Of a stretch of DNA of 64,000 nucleotides, positions 1-8,484 are shown piece by piece; positions within the stretch are counted from its first letter, which is position 1, and each line of letters begins with the position of its first letter. The stretch spans positions 523,586 to 587,585 of the forward strand of contig NZ_JAFEMW010000003.1 of NCBI RefSeq assembly GCF_016892625.1, in the 5' to 3' direction. The DNA comes from Brevibacterium sp. RIT 803 (GTDB taxonomy: Bacteria > Actinomycetota > Actinomycetes > Actinomycetales > Brevibacteriaceae). The position numbers and the translations under genes are program-made. Below the pieces are notes generated by a model. It was not told where the DNA came from. It ran no database searches and worked only from the letters and a program-made list of their open reading frames with translations.

Positions 1-1
1 C

Positions 2-511
2 GGCGGGCTCCCATCGATCCCGCACGGTGTGTGGCTCAATCCCTCTTCGGACGATTCGAAATACCTGGGCGCAACGTTCTCGAACGTCTCCATCAGTCCT
101 GGCGACACGTTCGAGAGGCCGAGCGCCGGTGGCGGTGGCTTCGGGGATCCACTTGAACGCACCACCGCCGAGGTGCTCGAAGACGTCATCGATGGCTACG
201 TCTCCGTCGACCGAGCTGCCAAGGACTACGGTGTCGTGATCACCGAGATCGATGCTGAACTCGATGAATACGAAGTCGACGAGGTCGCGACGACGAAGAT
301 GCGTGCACAGATCCGATCCGAGCGCGCGTCGTGGCTGGCTGCAGATCCCGCCGAGGTGGCCCGCCGTTACTGCGCCGGAGACATCACTGTCCACGACGTC
401 GTCCGGAAGTTCGGAGTCGTCCTCGACTGGGGAACTGGCGAACTGCTGGAGAAGTCGACCGGCCAGTTCCGTGACAGTATGCGGAAACGTTCGGCAGCAC
501 ACTGGAAGTGA
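2..511 (+). CDS. Hydantoinase B/acetone carboxylase alpha-type subunit, C-terminal end (partial)
   Basis: The reading frame is open from the first bases of the window, so the gene begins upstream and only its last ~169 residues are visible. The stretch G-G-x-P-S-I-P-H-G followed by S-P-G-D-T-F and G-G-G-G-F-G-D-P is characteristic of the C-terminal part of hydantoinase B subunits (HyuB family), which hydrolyse N-carbamoyl or hydantoin-type rings, or carboxylate ketones, together with a HyuA-type partner. The partner is presumably upstream, outside the window. The tail after residue ~60 (D-V-x-D-G-Y-V-S-x-x-x-A-x-x-x-Y-G-V) is the usual end of these proteins. The GTG near base 29 is internal, not a start. 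The exact substrate cannot be told. Confidence 0.8.
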   Translation, partial: GGLPSIPHGVWLNPSSDDSKYLGATFSNVSISPGDTFERPSAGGGGFGDPLERTTAEVLEDVIDGYVSVDRAAKDYGVVITEIDAELDEYEVDEVATTKMRAQIRSERASWLAADPAEVARRYCAGDITVHDVVRKFGVVLDWGTGELLEKSTGQFRDSMRKRSAAHWK

Positions 512-569
512 GCCACTCCGGGTCGAGTTCACTAGGGTTGTACTTCAAGGTCGCCTGAACGTCAGACAA

Positions 570-603
570 GCATCCCGCGGCACTGCGAAGTGTCGCGGGA
601 TGC
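570..603. terminator. Hairpin between convergent hyuB-type and luxR-type genes
   Basis: A perfect 10-bp inverted repeat (GCATCCCGCG at 570-579 and CGCGGGATGC at 594-603) encloses a 14-nt loop that itself begins CAC and ends GTG. It lies between convergent genes and could stop transcription from both sides. No strong T-run follows it, so termination is inferred from the hairpin and its position. Confidence 0.55.
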
Positions 604-666
604 GCTCTGCGTACCTTGGTCGATTTCGGGAGAACCCTTCCGCCAACAATCTGTGAAGGAATCCCG

Positions 667-1290
667 CTACGAGTCATCCTCATGTGCAAAGAGCTCACGC
701 CTATTGCGCAGACCCAACTTCTGAAACGCATTGGATACGTGAGACTTCACAGTAGTGACACTGATATAGAGTTCGCGAGCTATCTCGGCATTGCTGAATC
801 GCTGCAGCACGAAACCAACAACTTCCGATTCACGTTTGGTGAGCAATGAAGAATTGATCCGGTCATCGAGGTCACGCGCTGTGGTATCAGAATCCAGTCC
901 AGTGATCCACACCTTTTTGCCTACCGCTGTCGACCTGATGGTCTCCAGCAGGCTTGCTTGGGATTGATTCTTCGTAAGAAAGCTGTCGGCACCGGATAGA
1001 AATGCGAGAGTCGCGTCGCTCGGAGACGTGAACGAGGTGTACATCAGCACCTTCGTCGCCCGTGGCATCGCCTTGATCTCACGGCAGATCTCGAGCCCCT
1101 TGTTCTCTCCTTCGAAGCGAAGGGGAATAATCACGAGATCGACCGCTAGCGTCGACAACTGCTCGAAGACTTCTTCAGTCCGGGCGGCCTGTCCGGCAAC
1201 ACTCATATCTTCTTGAGCCGAAACAACGGTAGTCAGACCAAGGCTGACGATGGGGTGGTCTTCGACAATCAGCACCGCAATGCTCGTCAT
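667..1290 (-). CDS. LuxR/NarL-family response regulator with atypical receiver
   Basis: This 207-residue protein has an N-terminal receiver domain (about residues 3-120) and a C-terminal LuxR-type helix-turn-helix (about 145-205, with L-T-x-R-E-S-E-V and N-A-E-I-A-R-E-L...T-V-K-S-H). The acidic pair E10-D11, the conserved Thr (M-Y-T-S) and Lys (F-L-T-K) of receivers are present. The phospho-acceptor position at the end of strand 3 is Pro56 (V-D-L-V-I-I-P-L-R) instead of Asp, so ordinary phosphorylation looks impossible. It starts 19 bp after the acetamidase gene on the same strand and no histidine kinase is visible nearby, so it may be an orphan regulator co-transcribed with that operon. Confidence 0.85.
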   Translation of the reverse strand: MTSIAVLIVEDHPIVSLGLTTVVSAQEDMSVAGQAARTEEVFEQLSTLAVDLVIIPLRFEGENKGLEICREIKAMPRATKVLMYTSFTSPSDATLAFLSGADSFLTKNQSQASLLETIRSTAVGKKVWITGLDSDTTARDLDDRINSSLLTKRESEVVGFVLQRFSNAEIARELYISVTTVKSHVSNAFQKLGLRNRRELFAHEDDS

Positions 1291-1309
1291 TCCTGGCTGT
1301 CCGTTCTAC

Positions 1310-2197
1310 TCACCCGACTTCCTTTGGGCACCACTCCGACGGAATGGTGATGCGTGCAGTGCGAAGTGGATTGACCAGTTGGCTGATTTCGGCGTTGGAG
1401 ACAATGCTGGTCAAACGATAGGCATCATCCCAATCCAGGTCATGCCACAGCCGCATGAGGTCAACCGCTTCTTCGAAACCCGTCCGAACGGCTTCGTGTA
1501 TGTCCTCTGCACTGGAGAGCACACTCATTCCTGCAGAATGGATCACCACAGGCAGATGTCCTTCGTGGTCGACTTTACGGATGCTCAGTTGGATCTCCCC
1601 CGAGATCTCGATGCCAGTTCCGCCGAGTTCTCCATCACCTTGTGCTGCATGCAGATCACCGGCAGACACAAGGCCCCCGTCATGCTGCGCCTGAAGCAGA
1701 AGCCCGCTGCCGGGCCTCAACGTACGAGTATCGAGATTGCCACCGTGGACTCCAGGCAACTCGGTATTGATCTCTCCGACCCGAGGCGCAACACCGAGGA
1801 CGCCGACCATTGGTGCAATTTCCACCGCCAGTGTGTCCGTGATCCACGCCCGCCCATCATCAACAGGCACGATCCGTGAGCTGGCCTGTTCGATCTTGTC
1901 GCCCAGAATGCCCAACCCCGGGGACAGAGCCATGACGCCCCATCGACCGACACTCACACGTTCGATTTCGATCAAGATCCAGTCGCCGGCCTGAACTCCC
2001 TCAACCGCGACAGGACCTGTCGCGCGATTGAACTTGGCCATGTCGACATCCGGCCGCAGAACCCGCTCCGAATCGATCTGTCCTGCATAGCAGTCAAATG
2101 TCTCCAGAACAAAGGATTCGCCAGTCGCAACCGTTGCCACCACATTGTTGATGCCCGATAACGCCGACGATGATTCTGTGTTTGGAATCCTCAGCAT
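1310..2197 (-). CDS. Acetamidase/formamidase family protein
   Basis: The 295-residue product resembles the FmdA/AmdA acetamidase/formamidase family, which hydrolyses short amides to a carboxylate and ammonia. Visible family traits are the early G-x-x-x-V-V-x-T-V stretch, the glycine-rich central part with P-G-V-H-G-G-N-L-D, then G-D-L-H-A-A-Q-G-D-G-E-L-G-G-T-G-I-E. The latter is the usual H-A-x-Q-G-x-G-E active-site region. The ATG at 2197 is chosen because it overlaps the TGA of the upstream permease gene (TGATG), indicating translational coupling; a longer in-frame extension would overlap that gene by 40 codons. With the permease it probably forms an uptake and hydrolysis pair for an amide or amide-like nitrogen source. 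Confidence 0.85.
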   Translation of the reverse strand: MLRIPNTESSSALSGINNVVATVATGESFVLETFDCYAGQIDSERVLRPDVDMAKFNRATGPVAVEGVQAGDWILIEIERVSVGRWGVMALSPGLGILGDKIEQASSRIVPVDDGRAWITDTLAVEIAPMVGVLGVAPRVGEINTELPGVHGGNLDTRTLRPGSGLLLQAQHDGGLVSAGDLHAAQGDGELGGTGIEISGEIQLSIRKVDHEGHLPVVIHSAGMSVLSSAEDIHEAVRTGFEEAVDLMRLWHDLDWDDAYRLTSIVSNAEISQLVNPLRTARITIPSEWCPKEVG

Positions 2198-3432
2198 CAG
2201 GCCCACCCATCGGGAATCAGACCGACCGCATTCAACAGTGAGTAGATGAATGCCAAACCGAAGACGATGATGAGCAGCGCCTGTATCAGCGGATGTGCGA
2301 TCCACCCGGCTGTCCATGCGGGCTCCTGGTCACCGAATCTGCGTGCACGATGCAACATGAGCACGGGAACTACGGACATGATGGCTCCGGCGAACCCTCC
2401 CGCATAACCAAGCGCCGCAACGAATCCGGTGAGATGGAATACACCGATCAGAAACGGTGGGATCGCGACAAGAGCCAATGCGGCGATGCGGTACCCGTTG
2501 GCGTTCTCCGCCGGCCATTTGAAACGGTCGAAGATGTTCGTCATCAAGGTCAGAGCGATTGCCCAGAATGACGTCATCATCGCCAACAGAGCGAAGACGT
2601 TTGAGAGCACATAGGCAACCTGCCCCAGACTCTGGCCCCACCCGATTGTGACCACTTCGGTGATGCTGTCTGGTCCCAGCATTCCCAGTGCCGCCAATGG
2701 AACGATCGCCAGAAGGAATCCTGTGATCCCCATGCCGACGATGACTGCTCGTGGAAGACCCTGCGGATTCGTCTCAGCCAAGCCACGCGCCAATTCCGGA
2801 ACAGTGTACTGAGCGATGAACGAGAACACCGCCAGGTTCACGATCGGAATGATGAAGAAGGGGTGCACATATGTCAGATGCTCGAGGTGGATCCCCGGCC
2901 CGATGAACGTCCAGGCACACAAGAAGAGGATCAGCGCTATCATCGCGATCGACAGCCCCTGCTCAGATCGCCCCGTCGCCTTGAGCCCGAACCATACGAC
3001 AACGAGACCCGGGATGAAGAACAGGAAGCTGCCGACGGTTACCGGTATCCCCAGAAGGTCGGCGAGAACATTGCCGCTGCCCGAGGTATAGGCGATGAGC
3101 GCACCCAAACCGTTGATCACGACACCGGCGAAGATCAGCCAGGATCCGGCCTGCCCAAGATACTTCTCTGCCAGCCCTGACAGTTGCAGCGGTTCTTTCG
3201 TGCGCAGGGCGATCTCTGCCACGTAGAGCATCGAGGCCGTGGTCAAGAAGCCTGCCACCAGGAGGGCCACAAGAAGGGCGAAGAACCCGCCGTTCTTCGC
3301 CCCGTACGGAAGGCTGAGAATTCCCGCACCGATATTCGCGCCGACGATGATTGAGACACCCTGCCAAAAGGTGATCGTTTCGCTCTTGCGAATATTCACA
3401 TTCTGTCTGGGTTGGTCAAACGTCTCACTCAT
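2197..3432 (-). CDS. Amino acid permease, HAAAP/APC-type
   Basis: This ~411-residue integral membrane protein has about eleven hydrophobic segments. Its first transmembrane segment carries the G-A-N-I-G-A-G-I-L-S-L-P-Y motif typical of the hydroxy/aromatic amino acid permease branch of the APC superfamily (TyrP/SdaC-like), which imports amino acids with protons or cations. The ATG at 3432 is preceded by GGAGGAG about 7 nt upstream, better supported than an ATG/GTG 14 codons earlier. It is the first gene of a leftward operon with the acetamidase and the LuxR-type regulator, so its cargo may be an amino acid derivative or amide processed by the acetamidase. The specificity is inference. Confidence 0.85.
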   Translation of the reverse strand: MSETFDQPRQNVNIRKSETITFWQGVSIIVGANIGAGILSLPYGAKNGGFFALLVALLVAGFLTTASMLYVAEIALRTKEPLQLSGLAEKYLGQAGSWLIFAGVVINGLGALIAYTSGSGNVLADLLGIPVTVGSFLFFIPGLVVVWFGLKATGRSEQGLSIAMIALILFLCAWTFIGPGIHLEHLTYVHPFFIIPIVNLAVFSFIAQYTVPELARGLAETNPQGLPRAVIVGMGITGFLLAIVPLAALGMLGPDSITEVVTIGWGQSLGQVAYVLSNVFALLAMMTSFWAIALTLMTNIFDRFKWPAENANGYRIAALALVAIPPFLIGVFHLTGFVAALGYAGGFAGAIMSVVPVLMLHRARRFGDQEPAWTAGWIAHPLIQALLIIVFGLAFIYSLLNAVGLIPDGWA

Positions 3433-3666
3433 TACCAAGCTCCTCCGGCGGTCCGATTCAGGGCGAGAGATCACGCCGAGGTGACGGTGCTCTCCGCAGC
3501 TTTCTGCTCATCAGGGTCAAGCATCGTTGCTTTATCAGTTCTCCACTCTATGTGTTCGACGCCACGTCCTTCTTCCTACCTGAGGGAGGAGATTGAGTTC
3601 ACGAGTAACTGGGGTGAAGAACCCGGCACCTCCAACTTTTCGTACCCCCTGGTCGAATCCGGACAA

Positions 3667-3678
3667 ATCCTATAGGAT
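3667..3678. promoter_or_regulatory. Palindromic candidate operator before the tetrose operon
   Basis: The perfect 12-bp palindrome ATCCTATAGGAT lies ~34 bp upstream of the kinase start codon. A partial second copy of its right half (AATAGGA) follows about 10 bp later. This is a plausible operator for the GntR-type regulator encoded inside the operon, overlapping or flanking a promoter. No binding data exist here, so the assignment is inferred from symmetry and position. Confidence 0.45.
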
Positions 3679-3711
3679 CTATGAAATAGGAATCAGTTCG
3701 AAGGGGAACTC

Positions 3712-5496
3712 GTGACCCGATTATTCAATGACCCGAATGACTTCGTCTCCGACATGTCGCGTGGTTTTGCGCTCGCCTCGTCCCGCTGGGTGCGAGCCGT
3801 CAACGGCGGAGTCGTGCGTTCCACCGCAGCAGATGAGCCGACGGTCTCGCTCGTCATCGGAGGCGGCAGCGGCCACTTCCCTGCCTTCTCTGGACTCGTC
3901 GGCCCAGGACTGGCCCACGGCACCGCAATGGGCAACGTCTTCGCTTCGCCGTCGACGAAGCAGATCATGTCCGTGGCCCGCGCCTGCGACCAAGGCCGGG
4001 GCGTCCTCTTCAGCTACGGCAACTACGCCGGAGACGTCCTCAACTTCGACCAGGCCCAGGAACAGCTGCGGGCCGAAGGCATCGATGCGCGCACGGTCGT
4101 CGTCACCGACGACATCTTCAGCGCCCCCAGCGGAGAGATCGAGAAACGTCGCGGCATCGCCGGTGACCTCGTCGTCTTCAAGGTCGCCGGGGCTGCCGCC
4201 GAGGCGGGCCTCGATATCGCCGACGTCGAACGATTGGCATCCTCGGCGAACGATCGCACCCGATCGATCGGAGTCGCGTTCTCCGGCTGCACCCTTCCCG
4301 GGGCCGATGAGCCTCTGTTCACAGTGCCAGACGGGCAGATGGCCATCGGGTTGGGTATCCATGGAGAACCAGGAATCGACGAGGTCCCCCTCCCCAGCGC
4401 AATCCAGCTGGCTGAGCTTCTCGTCTCACGACTCCTCGCCGAGGCACCCGATCGGTCGACACGAGTGGTTCCCATCCTCAACGGCCTGGGAACGGTCAAA
4501 TACGAAGAGCTCTACCTTCTCTACGGGCTCATCGACCCCCTGCTGCGCACTGCCGGCTACGAGCTTGTCGATCCGGAGGTCGGAGAATTCTGCACGAGCT
4601 TCGACATGGCTGGCCTCTCACTGACTCTCCTGTGGCTTGACGACGAACTCGAACCGCTGTGGGCCGCCCCCTGCTCATCGGCCGCGTTCACCCGCGGGGA
4701 GCTCGGGACCGCGCATCTGCCGACAGGCCTCGCCGGACAGGAGCGCCCACAGGAACAGGTGAACACCGCAGCACCGGCTCCCGCCTCGAAGGCTTCACAG
4801 CAGCTGGGCAGAGAAGCCTCCGCCGCCATCACGCGAATCGCCGCAGTCCTCGATGACGCTGCCGGTGAACTCGGTCGCCTGGACAGCGTTGCCGGAGACG
4901 GCGACCACGGAATCGGGATGCAGCGCGGATCGAAGGCGGCAGCACGCGCCGCAGCTGACGCAACGGCCGCCGGCCGCGGTGCCGAGGCGGTGCTGGCCTC
5001 GGCCGGTGAAGCCTGGGCCGACGTCGGAGGAGGCACCTCCGGAGCGATTTGGGGGCGGATCATCGGCACACTTGCGGAAGGGTTCGCCGACGACTCCCAC
5101 CCAACCCCCGCTTCGATGACTGCTGCCATCGATGCCGCAGTCGATGAGGTTCGCATGTTCGGCGGAGTCGAGGTCGGCGAGAAGACACTTCTCGATGCAC
5201 TCGTCCCCTTCGCCACCGAGTTCTCCCGTACCGTCAGCTCCTCGGGCGACGACTCCTCGCCGCTGGTTCTCGCCCGGGCGACCACGTGTGCCGCGCACGC
5301 AGCGACTCAAGCGGCCCAATCCACTGCAGACCTCGTCGCGATGCGCGGCCGGGCCCGCTCCCACGGTGATCGCAGTGTGGGCACGCCGGATCCCGGCGCG
5401 ATCTCCCTGGCGATGATCGCCTCGGTGATCGCTGAACAGTTCACCTCCGACACACCCCTACCTACACCCACCGAACGAAAGGCAGCGCGATCATGA
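3712..5496 (+). CDS. Dihydroxyacetone kinase-type (DhaK-DhaL fusion) sugar kinase, probable erythrulose kinase
   Basis: The 594-residue protein fuses a DhaK domain (about 1-330) to a DhaL nucleotide-binding domain (about 365-575), the ATP-dependent architecture. DhaK shows G-G-G-S-G-H at 50-55 and the substrate-binding His217 in G-L-G-I-H-G-E-P-G. DhaL shows the metal/ATP motif G-D-G-D-H-G at 395-400 and G-G-T-S-G-A. Such kinases phosphorylate dihydroxyacetone or erythrulose. Because the next two genes are a DerI-like RpiB isomerase and a TIM-like isomerase, the likely substrate is D- or L-erythrulose, as known for DerK/LerK in mycobacteria. It starts with GTG behind AAGGGGAA and heads a seven-gene operon; its stop overlaps the next start (ATGA). 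Confidence 0.88.
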   Translation: MTRLFNDPNDFVSDMSRGFALASSRWVRAVNGGVVRSTAADEPTVSLVIGGGSGHFPAFSGLVGPGLAHGTAMGNVFASPSTKQIMSVARACDQGRGVLFSYGNYAGDVLNFDQAQEQLRAEGIDARTVVVTDDIFSAPSGEIEKRRGIAGDLVVFKVAGAAAEAGLDIADVERLASSANDRTRSIGVAFSGCTLPGADEPLFTVPDGQMAIGLGIHGEPGIDEVPLPSAIQLAELLVSRLLAEAPDRSTRVVPILNGLGTVKYEELYLLYGLIDPLLRTAGYELVDPEVGEFCTSFDMAGLSLTLLWLDDELEPLWAAPCSSAAFTRGELGTAHLPTGLAGQERPQEQVNTAAPAPASKASQQLGREASAAITRIAAVLDDAAGELGRLDSVAGDGDHGIGMQRGSKAAARAAADATAAGRGAEAVLASAGEAWADVGGGTSGAIWGRIIGTLAEGFADDSHPTPASMTAAIDAAVDEVRMFGGVEVGEKTLLDALVPFATEFSRTVSSSGDDSSPLVLARATTCAAHAATQAAQSTADLVAMRGRARSHGDRSVGTPDPGAISLAMIASVIAEQFTSDTPLPTPTERKAARS

Positions 5497-5948
5497 CCCT
5501 GCGAGTGGTCGTCGGATCCGACGACGCGGGATTCGACTACAAGGAGATCATCAAGTCCGACCTCGGAGATGACGCACGCATCACCTCGGTGGTCGACGTC
5601 GGAGTCGACTCCGAGTCGCACACCTTCTATCCCTCCATCGCGACCACCGCAGCTGAGATGGTCGCCCGAGGTGACGCCGATCGCGCGATACTCATCTGCG
5701 GCACCGGGCTCGGTGTCGCGATCGCGGCGAACAAGGTCAAGGGCATCCGAGCCGCCACCGCACACGACTCGTTCAGCGTCGAACGCTCGGTCCTGTCCAA
5801 CGACGCCCAGATCCTCTGCATGGGCCAACGCGTCATCGGCCTCGAACTCGCCCGTCGTCTGGCCCGGGAATGGATCGGCTACACCTTCGATCCGGCGAGC
5901 GCCTCCAATGACAAAGTGGCACAGATCAGCGCCTACGAGTCCCGCTGA
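5493..5948 (+). CDS. RpiB/LacAB-family isomerase, probable erythrulose-4-phosphate isomerase (DerI-like)
   Basis: This 151-residue protein belongs to the RpiB/LacA/LacB sugar-phosphate isomerase family. It has G-S-D-D-A-G-F at 8-14, the catalytic Cys69 in I-C-G-T-G-L-G, and A-A-N-K with the downstream H-D-S-F-S-V-E-R-S-V-L-S-N-D stretch. The usual His of the S-D-H-A-G motif is Asp here, a departure from true ribose-5-phosphate isomerases. The C-terminal part (R-V-I-G-L-E-L-A-R-R-L-A-x-E-W) matches what I recall of DerI-type isomerases that convert D-erythrulose-4-phosphate to D-erythrose-4-phosphate. It overlaps the kinase gene by 4 bp and is 3 bp from the next gene, so the three act as a unit. 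Confidence 0.85.
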   Translation: MTLRVVVGSDDAGFDYKEIIKSDLGDDARITSVVDVGVDSESHTFYPSIATTAAEMVARGDADRAILICGTGLGVAIAANKVKGIRAATAHDSFSVERSVLSNDAQILCMGQRVIGLELARRLAREWIGYTFDPASASNDKVAQISAYESR

Positions 5949-5951
5949 TCC

Positions 5952-6773
5952 ATGCCTGAGACCTCCTCGCTCGCACGCACTTCGCCACCGTCACCCGCTC
6001 TCCCGGACCGGCTCATCGGTATCAGCCTGAAGATGTACATGTCCCACGCGCAGACAGTGGACTGGGCCCACAGGGTCACCGAACTCACGCACGCCCACCC
6101 GGCAGTCACCTCGGGGGCGGCAGGGCTGGTCCTCCTCCCCCAGTTTCCGTCGATCCCCGCTTGTCTCGACGTACCCGGGCCGCTGCAGATCGGAGCCCAG
6201 AACCTGTCCGCCGAGGATGCCGGTGCTTGGACAGGGGAAGTCTCCGGCGCGGTGCTTGCAGAACTCGGCTGCCGCTACGTCGAAGTGGGTCATGCCGAAC
6301 GTCGTCGCCACTTCCATGAGACCGATGACGTCGTCCGCGCGAAGATCGCCGCCGCACTGCGCCACCGATTGGTCCCGGTCCTGTGCGTGGGAGAGGAATC
6401 CGCCGGTACACCGGAATCTGCCGCCGCCGAGGTGGTGGCCCAGATCCGCTCGGCCCTGCCCACAACGGCTGGTGACCTGCCACCCCGGACCGGCGTCGTC
6501 ATCGCCTATGAGCCGATCTGGGCGATCGGTGCGCAGCAGCCAGCCGCCCCGGACCACATCATCGCCGTCTGCGAAGCGGTGCATGCCCGCACTCGCACCC
6601 ACTTTCCCAGTCTCGACTTCCGCCTCATCTACGGTGGAAGCGCGGGACCCGGCCTCCTCACCCGCCTCGGCCCCAGCGTCGACGGACTCTTCCTCGGCCG
6701 CTTCGCCCATGATCCCGATTCAGTGCCGAGGATCCTCGATGAACTCGCCGATGTCATTATGCTGAAATCATGA
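5952..6773 (+). CDS. Triosephosphate isomerase-family protein, probable tetrulose-phosphate isomerase (LerI-like)
   Basis: The 273-residue product keeps the triosephosphate isomerase catalytic set: Lys27 (in S-L-K-M-Y), His114 (V-G-H-A-E-R-R) and Glu187 (A-Y-E-P-I-W-A-I-G), plus the phosphate-binding Y-G-G-S end. The canonical N-W-K-M-N at the first strand is replaced by S-L-K-M-Y, and an ~18-residue N-terminal extension is present, so it is not the housekeeping enzyme. In mycobacterial erythritol/threitol pathways a TIM paralogue converts L-erythrulose-1-phosphate to D-erythrulose-4-phosphate, the substrate of the DerI-like enzyme just upstream. That is the likely role here. The stop overlaps the regulator start (ATGA). 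Confidence 0.82.
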   Translation: MPETSSLARTSPPSPALPDRLIGISLKMYMSHAQTVDWAHRVTELTHAHPAVTSGAAGLVLLPQFPSIPACLDVPGPLQIGAQNLSAEDAGAWTGEVSGAVLAELGCRYVEVGHAERRRHFHETDDVVRAKIAAALRHRLVPVLCVGEESAGTPESAAAEVVAQIRSALPTTAGDLPPRTGVVIAYEPIWAIGAQQPAAPDHIIAVCEAVHARTRTHFPSLDFRLIYGGSAGPGLLTRLGPSVDGLFLGRFAHDPDSVPRILDELADVIMLKS

Positions 6774-7543
6774 ATGCACAGCCTCCGATCCCCCGCGCAG
6801 ACATCGAACGCCGCGGACTCCGCGACCTCGTCTACGAACACATCCTCGAAATCCTCCTCACCGGAGAGATCTCCCCAGGCGAAAGAGTGTCCATCGACGG
6901 ATTGGCCAGACAGCTCAATGTCTCTCCCACCCCCGTGCGTGAAGCCCTCGTCGACCTCGAACGCACCGGCCTCGTCGTCCGCGAGGCCCTGCGCGGCTAC
7001 CGCGTCTCACCTCCTCTGGAACGCGGACAGCTGCAAGAACTCTTCATCGCTCGAGAAACGGTGGAGACCACGGCGACACGACTGGCCACACCGGCCGATG
7101 ACGAGCTGCTCAGAGCATTGGCGGACGCCCATGCCGAGCATGAGAAGGCCGGTGACCGGGTGCGGGAGACGACGGAGCAGAGCAACAAGGCGACAGACAC
7201 TCCCGAAGAGGCGCGCCGGATCCAGGTGAGCGCAGCTCAGGAGTACTTCGCCCGCGACCGGGACTTCCACGACAGGATCCTCGAGCACTGCGGCAACCGC
7301 TACCTCGTCAAGATGTCGCAGGACTTGGGGGCACAGGTTCACCGCCTGCGGCAGGCCCTGCCCCACGGCATCACCGACGTCGCCGAAGCTCTGGCCGAAC
7401 ATCGCGCCATCATCGAGGCCTTCGCCTCACCGGACTCGACTGCACCGGAGGCGGCCATGCGCCACCACATCAGGATGGTCGCTCACCGCGCACTCGTCGA
7501 AGACCCTCAAACTCCCATCCAAGAGAACCACGAGGACCCATGA
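6770..7543 (+). CDS. GntR-family (FCD) transcriptional regulator
   Basis: The 257-residue protein has an N-terminal winged helix (about 12-75, with I-D-G-L-A-R-Q-L-N-V-S-P-T-P-V-R-E-A-L) and a C-terminal all-helical FCD ligand domain with the conserved Asp/His metal positions (D-R-D-F-H-D-R-I-L and A-E-H-R-A-I). A charged insert (about 118-150) sits in the FCD part. It lies in the middle of the operon it probably controls, overlapping both neighbours by 4 bp, so autoregulation via the palindrome at 3667-3678 is a reasonable guess. The effector may be an operon intermediate such as a tetrulose phosphate. Confidence 0.87.
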   Translation: MNAQPPIPRADIERRGLRDLVYEHILEILLTGEISPGERVSIDGLARQLNVSPTPVREALVDLERTGLVVREALRGYRVSPPLERGQLQELFIARETVETTATRLATPADDELLRALADAHAEHEKAGDRVRETTEQSNKATDTPEEARRIQVSAAQEYFARDRDFHDRILEHCGNRYLVKMSQDLGAQVHRLRQALPHGITDVAEALAEHRAIIEAFASPDSTAPEAAMRHHIRMVAHRALVEDPQTPIQENHEDP

Positions 7544-8484
7544 GCCCCACCCATCACACCATCGCCTGTTGCATGCACGGCTTCTCTCCCACCGATTCCA
7601 ACGGCCTGCCGCTCCAGGAGGCTGCCCCGCAGACGTGGGCCGAGATCTTCTCGACGCTGACCGGCCTCGGGTTCACTGCCCTCGAGATCGCCGACAGCCA
7701 TATCCGCCCCGCCGATCTCTCACCTGAACGTCGCGGACTCCTCAAAGATCTTGCCGCCTCGGCGGGGGTCGAGCTCACCTCCATCCATGTCCAACGCCAG
7801 TCGATCATCGACCCCGACCGTGGGGAGGCCAACCTCGACTACGCGCATCGAACGATAGATGCGGCCGCAGAACTCGGCTGTCAGGTCTTCTCCACGGGAC
7901 TCCATCAGCCCTTCTCCCACGCCCAACGCGAGGCCCTGTGGTTCTGGACGGCGAAAGGCTGGACCGACCCCGCCGACCCCGAGGTCCGCGCCCTGGCCGT
8001 CCGACGCCTGCGGGAGCTGGGTCGGCACGCCGCCGAGGTGGGCCTGCCAATGTCCTTGGAGATGTACGAGGACACGTATCTGGGCACCGCCGAATCCGCT
8101 GTCCGTCTCATTGATGAGATCGGACTCGACAACGTCGGCCTCAATCCCGACATCGGCAATCTCATCCGCCTGCACCGCCCCATCGATGACTGGCGGGAGA
8201 TGCACGAACTGACACTGCCCTACGCGAACTACTGGCACATGAAGAACTACCAGCGCGACGAGGCCGCCGACGGCTCCTGGTTCACGTCCCATCCGACGAC
8301 GATGCGCGACGGACTCATCAACTACCGCGCAATGGTCACCCGCGCCGTGGAGCTCGGCTTCAACGGCCCCTTCCTCATGGAGCAGTACGGGGGCGACAGC
8401 CTCGGCGTCTGCGCGGAGAACAGAACCTACCTCGTAGGGCTCCTCTCCACCGCCCCATCAACGAAAGGCACGACAGGCTCATGA
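7540..8484 (+). CDS. Sugar phosphate isomerase/epimerase-type TIM-barrel protein
   Basis: This 314-residue protein belongs to the xylose isomerase-like TIM-barrel (AP-endonuclease 2) superfamily. Metal-ligand candidates are the Glu in L-E-M-Y-E-D-T-Y, the Asp and Asn in N-P-D-I-G-N, the His in W-H-M-K-N-Y and the Glu in L-M-E-Q-Y-G-G-D. Family members isomerise, epimerise or decarboxylate small sugars and sugar acids. In D-apionate catabolism a related enzyme, OiaX, decarboxylates 3-oxo-isoapionate to L-erythrulose, which would feed the kinase and isomerases upstream. A tetrulose epimerase or 2-oxo-tetronate isomerase role is also possible. It is overlapped by 4 bp on both sides, so it is part of the operon. 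Confidence 0.8.
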   Translation: MSPTHHTIACCMHGFSPTDSNGLPLQEAAPQTWAEIFSTLTGLGFTALEIADSHIRPADLSPERRGLLKDLAASAGVELTSIHVQRQSIIDPDRGEANLDYAHRTIDAAAELGCQVFSTGLHQPFSHAQREALWFWTAKGWTDPADPEVRALAVRRLRELGRHAAEVGLPMSLEMYEDTYLGTAESAVRLIDEIGLDNVGLNPDIGNLIRLHRPIDDWREMHELTLPYANYWHMKNYQRDEAADGSWFTSHPTTMRDGLINYRAMVTRAVELGFNGPFLMEQYGGDSLGVCAENRTYLVGLLSTAPSTKGTTGS

